DNA of 64,000 nt, from positions 248,001 through 312,000 of the forward strand of contig CAJVGD010000015.1 of NCBI GenBank assembly GCA_910890315.1, read 5' to 3'. Each line of letters begins with the position of its first letter. Within the stretch, counting starts at the first letter, position 1. The position numbers and the translations under genes are program-made. The notes below the pieces were generated by a model. The model saw nothing but the letters and a program-made list of their open reading frames with translations, searched no databases and had not been told where the DNA came from. The stretch comes from Serendipita indica DSM 11827 (taxonomy: Eukaryota > Basidiomycota > Agaricomycetes > Sebacinales > Serendipitaceae). Below are positions 58,434 through 64,000 of this stretch, piece by piece.

Positions 58434-58905
58434 TCTTGGAGTGGAGAGTCCTCGCTATAGATGGACATTGTCTTGAATGAGTCGGAAGGTGTAGGCGCAA
58501 GTTTGGTAGCAATGACGTTCTGCATGCGCGCATGTTCGAGTTCGAGTTCGTCTTTGATTCGTTGGTAGTCTGAATATCTGTTTGTCAGTGCTCTACTCTC
58601 ACTTTCCCTTCAAGTATTCCCGTACCGTCTCGTTCTCGCTTGGCTGCTTGGATCGTCTCCATACGTTGTGCGTGCTGGTTCTGTGCAATCGTTTGAAGTG
58701 AAGAGAGAAGGTTCTGCATGTTTTGTGCCTTCTTCTCCCGTCTGCGTGCTTTCTCCTTTTCTTCTTCTTCCTCTAACATCTGGCGACGAGCCGCACGGGC
58801 TTTACATTCATCCGTCGTATCGATGAGACTCTGAAGTTCGGATTTAAGGGAATTATGAGTTTCTTCCAGGTGCACTTTGAGTTCGCCAGAGGTGGTCGGT
58901 TCCAT
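58434..58905 (-). CDS. Small coiled-coil protein
   Basis: Two exons. ATG at 58903-58905 (MEPTTSGELKVHLEETHN); the frame stays open upstream to 58986, but that part lies over exon 1 of the divergent F-box gene. The body is a highly charged helix: LIDTTDECKARAARRQMLEE, EEEKEKARRREKKAQNMQNL, QHAQRMETIQAAKRERD. The intron near 58570-58622 (donor GTACGG, acceptor ATATTCAG) joins to DYQRIKDELELEHARMQNV and the tail SMSIYSEDSPLQEGI-like ending at 58434. Part of the helix resembles the tail helix of the giant protein (AECKEDNARRDAADEERRRE, DKEAQQMQ), so it may be a truncated relative. No function is assigned. Confidence 0.6.
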
Positions 58906-58948
58906 CTTGAACTGCGCCTCTTCAGTGCTGGAGAGTGCAACTACAGCA

Positions 58949-61507
58949 ATGCGAGCATCGTTTGTGACACTACCGACGGAAATCATCGAATATACACTTT
59001 CATTCGTTTACCCGCTCGAACTTGTGGCATTCCGTCAGGTCAGCGCTTTGCCATCTGGCCTATTCCAACGTTTACTGATACAGTCGCTGTATTCTCTGGC
59101 AAATCAATGTGGTTATAAATGGTATCTAGGTGTCTAGGCTGTTCAAATATCTGATAGACACATCGCCCGAGTTACAACTCAGAATCGAGCTCATTCATGA
59201 CGGGCTCCTTCTTCATCATCGCGGCTCACCGGCTGCACTACAAGCCAATGTCCTCATGAGTCACGTTCTGGCACGTCGGCACGCATGGGAGAACTTGGAC
59301 CCTCGATGGACGTGGGACGAGGAATGCGCGGATACGAGCAACACACAGTATGAAGTCTGCGATGGAATATGGGCGCATAGCTTTGATCGGATTGGGAACG
59401 GTCCGTTTACTGGTCTCAAGTATTGCGAGCTCGCCCCTCCATCCCAATCCCAGAGGTTCACTGCTGATGCCACCGATATAAACTCGCCATGGGAACACAC
59501 AATTCATAATCTGGGTATGAATGCCACCGATTTCTCATTTAATGCATACCATGACGTGCATATTCTGGTAGAGCCCATTCACGACAAGTACGTCCCCGTC
59601 TGGCAGACGTACTCCATTTAAAGATTGAACTCCTTCTCTAGTACCGCCCGCCGGATGCACTTTCGGCAGATGTCGACCAATGGGGTTCACCCGGACGCTG
59701 CGGCACCATATCTTGACATTTTTGCCAAAGACTGTAGCGTGTGGGGAGAATGTCAAACAATAGCATACCAAAACAGGGTGCTTACACTGTTTAGCGAATG
59801 GGATGGAGAGTCGAGAAAATGTGCTGTCATGGTCATCGACTGGAGGCTTTCAAAGGCGGTATTGGTGGGTTCTGTCCACAAACGCGGGCGCTCATATGTA
59901 TCATGCTCATTCTTCCATCAAGCCATTCACAGTCGTCGGGGATGCGGCCCTCGTGTCGAGCCACAGAATTCTGCTTCTTCATCTACCCGATACCCAACAT
60001 GGACCCTGCGTGGACCTTCACTCCCTCGCCACGGAATCGTCAGCTGGTACTATCCTATGCCGCTTCCATCTTCCTTTCCCATTCCCAATCCGCTTTGGAT
60101 ACCTCTTTACCCACCCTGGGTCACGATTCGGAGAGGACCAGCGCTCCAGGTCTCTCTTCGGAGGAACAGGCGAGGAAGGATGGAAGAGTACCGTACAAAA
60201 CCACAGTCCTGTCACTCAGGCCAAGCTCTTTATAACCGACCCCAGGGTGGAGATTGTTGGGTGCATGCTACGCGGGACGGAAAGGAATGAATCAATATTC
60301 ATGGTCCTTTCTATTGGAAGAATGGTCAAATTATATAACGCGCGTACGAGAGCAGCAAGCGAGCCGACACGACACGGTGAAGCAGCGGCAGATGGGAACA
60401 GATACGACACGGTGGATGTAAAGCGTCCATCTGCAGGCGAAGCTTTGCGAACGGAAGATAAATCGGCATCACAAATCCAAGGGACACACGGCAATTATGC
60501 CGAAAATGACCAAGACCAAACTCCACCTGGGCCTACAAGCCCAGAATGTGCCTTTTCATGGCACGAATGGGGTCCCGATTCTTCACGTTGCTTACCGCCA
60601 TATTCAGTTTTCAATGCCGGCTTCCGGTCTACAGCAGGATCGCGGATTGCAATATGGGATATGTGGACGACGACGGACAGGATCGCTAGGTTGGCAGTGC
60701 TCGACTTCAATCCTCTCCCTATTCGACGGGCCGAGACAAAGGAGCGGATGGAACGAGCGAGCACGGGCTCGCAAGAGAGAAAGCGAAAGACCAAGGCTGA
60801 TGCAAAGGCGTATGCAAGTCAAACAATAGAGGCGGTGGAAAACGAAACAGACACAAATAGCCCTGTGAAAAGTCAGGCTATTGAGAACCCGGGTCTAGTA
60901 ATCACGGATCGGCTTGTAGCCAGAACCGTGACTGCACCAACCGTGACTAGACTCTGGGGCTGGAGTATGGACGTTGAGACGCGACTGCCCTACCGTATAT
61001 TTACGCTTCGGTGGGATTTTGACTACCGTAGTGTGTTTCTAGATAATACGACAATTATCGGTAGAAGGGTGCGTATCTGTCTCTTCGTTTATCTTTGATT
61101 CGTCGTGACTTGAGACTGACGCTGATTCACAGGAGCAATCGTACCATTTTTACTCTTTTCTCCCGCGCTTTGGCGAGCTGGATAAGACGCCTCTGCTAGG
61201 GACAAAACCGACGCTCTTACCTCCGCTAGACTTGGTAAACCTACAACTGTCCACTGAAAATAATGGCGAAGATCTAGAAAGTGTCCCTGATGAAGAGGGT
61301 GAAGTCCCAGATCCGGCGGATGATGGCAGCGAAGTCGAAGTGCAGGAGGATACAGACAATGATGCGAGTGAACAGACTGCGAAGGTCGCATACGCTCTTG
61401 TTGGAGATCAGTTTATCGAGGTTGACATTGACGGTATTGGACTAGAGCTGGTCGATATGGATCCTGCGCAGGATATATTCGAGCCAGGCACGAGCGAACA
61501 GCAGTAA
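58949..61507 (+). CDS. F-box protein, tandem copy 1
   Basis: Five exons (58949-59038, 59130-59587, 59642-59864, 59923-61068, 61133-61507) join in phase to 763 residues. The N-terminus MRASFVTLPTEIIEYTLSFV, YPLELVAFRQVSRLFKYLID is a canonical F-box (LPxEIIxxxLxxxxPxxLxxxxxVSRxF), so an SCF ubiquitin-ligase adaptor is likely. The long body has blade-like strands, e.g. TIAYQNRVLTLFSEWDG, AVMVIDWRLSKAVL, ALVSSHRILLLHLPDTQHG, HSPVTQAKLFITDPRVEIVG and FSWHEWGPDSSRCLPP, which suggest a beta-propeller-like substrate domain, as in many basidiomycete F-box proteins. Acidic and Lys-rich insertions (about 60360-60530 and 60730-60890) look disordered. The C-terminus is acidic. It is paralogous to the gene from 61814. 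Confidence 0.85.
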
Positions 61508-61813
61508 TCATTAGACAGACTGGTATTATTATATTTGAAATGAATGGAACGAACCATTGTACGAGACGCTCCTTTATACAGATCTACTCGCGGTTCATGT
61601 CTGCGTGCCAGATCCGTGGAGGCTGACCCTGTCATGATTGCCACCACATATCGTTGCCTCACCAAGGTTCCGAGATAAGTGGTTCTCTCTTACCTACACC
61701 CATGTTTGATTCCCCAGCGCCGTATCGTAAGCAAAGCGAAGCGCCGTCGCCCCTGCTTCAACCTTAAACTTCACGTCATACGCTCGCTGAAAGATGGAGA
61801 GGAAACTGCGGCC
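61508..61813. other. Spacer between tandem F-box genes
   Basis: About 300 bp. No gene seen; it carries the 3' flank of copy 1 and the promoter of copy 2. Confidence 0.5.
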
Positions 61814-64000
61814 ATGCGAGCATCGTTTGTGACACTCCCAATGGAGACCATCGAATATACACTCTTGTTTGTTTATCCGCTTGAGCTTGTAGCCCTCCGT
61901 CAGGTCAGCGCTTTGCCGTCCTACCTAATCTAAGGTCCACTAACACATTCAACATGTTCTGCGAAACAAATGGGAACCATCAATAATGCTCAGGTGTCCA
62001 AGTTGTTCAAAGATCTGATAGACGCGTCGCCCGAGCTGCAACTCAGAATCGAGCTCATTCACGATGGGCTCCTCCTTCACCATCGCGGCTCGCCTACTCC
62101 ATTACCGGCTAATGTCCTCCTGAATCACGTTCTCGCGCGTCGACGCGCATGGGAGAACCTGGACCCTCGATGGATATGGGACGAGGACTGCCCGGACACG
62201 GAAAGCGCACAATTTGAAATCTGCGATGGAATATGGGCGCATAGCTCTAATCATATTGGGGATGGCTCGTTTATCGGGCTAAAGTACCGCGAACTCGCTC
62301 CTCCTCCATCCCAGTCCCAGGATGTCACTCCTGATGATATGAACATGCCATGGGAACACACTATTGACCATTTGGGTATGAATGCCACCGATTTCTCATT
62401 CAACGCATACCATGACGCGCAAATTTTGATGGAATCCCTTTACGACAAGTGAGTCCATCATTTTATGCATTTGGGCTCTATTTGACGGATGGCCACTACA
62501 TAGCACGGTACGGCGCATGCACTTTCGTCGAATATCAACCAATGAGGTTCACCCTGACGCTGCGGCGCCATACTTCGATATTTTTGCGAAAGACTGCAGC
62601 GTGTGGGCTGGATGCCAAACGATAGCATACCAGAATAGGGTGCTCATGATGTTCAGCGATTGGAACGGGGACTTGAGAACGTCTGCTGCTATGGTCATCG
62701 ACTGGAAGCTCTCAAAGGCGGTATTGGTAAGCATTGCCTATGTATACATATGTTTAAATGCGTCGTATTGATCAGGAGTTCAAGCCATTCACACCCGTCA
62801 CAGACGCGGCTTTCGTATCGAGTCACAGGATTCTATTGCTACATCTGGGTGATGGCCAGCATGGGCCCTACGTGGATCTTCACACTCTTGCCCCAGATTC
62901 CGCGAATCGCACCATACTATGTCGCTTTCATTTTCCTTCTTCACTACAGGCCTTTAACGGGTGGTTTTTCACTCATCCTGGGTCACGCTTCGGGGAAGAC
63001 CAGTACTCCAACGCCCTCTTTGGAGCGACTCGACAGAATGGACGAGACGAGGAAGGTTGGAAGGTACCCGTACACAACCACAGTCCTGTCACTCAAGCCA
63101 AGCTCTTTATAACCGACCCCAGAGTGGAGATTGTTGGCTGCATGCTATCTGGAGGAGACGAAGACGAAGAAATATTCCTGGCCCTCTCGGTTGGACGAAT
63201 GGTTAAACTATATAACGCACGGGCGCGGCCGGAAGACGACTCGATGGGAAAAGATGAAGAAGAGACTGATCGAAAGATAGATGACCTGAAACAGGATACT
63301 GGGTGCCAACCTACAGATTTAGGGTCGCAAGAAGACAGCAAAGCAACACCCGAAAGCCAAGGGACACATGCGGATGATGATATTAGCCAGAGCGAACCGT
63401 GCTCTCAATCCGTGATTCCAGAATGCTCCTTATCGTTTCTATGGGATGAATGGGGCCCCGATTCTTCGCGTTGCTTGCCCTCGCGTAGAATCTTCAACGC
63501 GGGTTTTCGGTCCACGGCTGGATCACGAATGATGGTCTGGGATGTCGGAAACGATACCTAGAGGAGTCAATCTGGCGGTGCTCGACTTTAACCCTCTCCC
63601 AATTCGACGAGCCGAAGCGAAGAAGTGGATGAAGCTAGCGATCTCGCACCCGCAAGAAAAGGCAGGAAACATAGAAGCCGACACAAGTAGTACCACGAGT
63701 CGGGACACTGGATGGGTGGAAGGCGATACAAACATCAGCGGAGAAGACGCTGTTGGACCCGTCACAAAACCCGGGATGAACAGTAATCAGACCATCCAGG
63801 AACCCAACATAGTCATCACCGATCGACTTGTGGTCAGGACCGTAACCGCACCAACGGTAACTCACCTCCCCGGGTGGAGCACAGACATTGAGACGCGATT
63901 GCCCTACCGTATTTTTACGCTGCGGTGGGACTTTGATTTAAATATCGTGGGCATGAATGATACGACGATTATCTGCAGAGGGGTGCGTGTTTGTCTCTTT
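61814..64000 (+). CDS. F-box protein, tandem copy 2, 3' end outside the window
   Basis: Close paralogue of the previous gene in the same order of exons. ATG at 61814 (MRASFVTLPMETIEYTLLFV); first intron 61904-61993, same position as in copy 1 after the codon for LRQ; second near 62450-62504; third near 62729-62774. Shared segments are LIDASPELQLRIELIHDGLL, HVLARRRAWENLDPRWIWDE, MNATDFSFNAYHDAQILMES, HFRRISTNEVHPDAAAPYFD and HSPVTQAKLFITDPRVEIVG. The acidic insert near 63235-63400 has diverged most. Near 63555 the reading of copy 1 (WTTTDRIARLAVLDFNPLPI) continues as VNLAVLDFNPLPIRRAEAKK but in another frame after GNDT. Copy 2 therefore has a frame change near 63555-63565 with no intron that I can see, and could be a pseudogene or carry a sequence error. 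The sequence continues past the right edge. Confidence 0.78.

Overview
The window is nuclear DNA of a filamentous basidiomycete. The genes are dense, on both strands, and cut by many 45-60 bp introns with GT(R)NGT donors. Gene content (a DUF6533-type 7TM protein, F-box/LRR genes, a DUF7025-like AAA ATPase, tandem secreted zincins) fits an Agaricomycete. A Rhizoctonia/Ceratobasidium-type fungus is my best guess, from recall rather than a search. I saw no rRNA, tRNA, CRISPR array, LTR element or viral relic.

Layout. 1-9.4 kb: 3' part of an MFS sugar/quinate transporter, the CAF-1 p60 (Cac2) chromatin assembly subunit, and two 7TM proteins facing tail to tail. 10.2-15.3 kb: an F-box/LRR gene divergent from RNR1 (ribonucleotide reductase large subunit), with a cluster of ACGCGT (MCB) boxes in RNR1 intron 1. 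15.9-22 kb: a decayed copy of the 27.6 kb gene, two tandem M43-like secreted zincins that have both lost the catalytic glutamate, and an F-box gene with a frame break. 22.8-29.3 kb: AAA ATPase, ZIP zinc transporter, and a 573-residue helical-repeat protein. 29.7-36.4 kb: a gene-poor block with three copies of a small C-x2-C-x7-C-x3-H protein; two copies lie in a 2.27-kb tandem duplication that also copied the tail of the next gene. 36.4-42.5 kb: FAD disulfide oxidoreductase, site-2 protease, cytosolic seryl-tRNA synthetase. 42.6-57.7 kb: one giant gene, about 4,700 codons over 17 exons, encoding an acidic N-terminus, a PH-like domain, several repeat arrays, an RS-rich region, a beta-strand/proline ladder and a coiled coil. 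57.9-64 kb: a tiny Cys-rich protein, a coiled-coil gene, and two tandem F-box paralogues, the second cut by the window edge.

How genes relate. RNR1, CAF-1 and possibly the giant gene (three ACGCGT boxes at its 5' end) are linked to S phase or growth. Site-2 protease suggests an SREBP-type sterol/oxygen response. The 7TM proteins, ZIP and MFS genes are environmental sensing and uptake. The rest is dominated by lineage-specific families multiplying by local duplication (M43, CxxC/H, F-box) with clear decay of some copies.

The best candidates for something undescribed are the giant PH/RS/ladder protein, the CxxC/H family, and the paired pseudo-zincins. Exon joints were checked by hand for phase. 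Where no intron restores the frame I say so.
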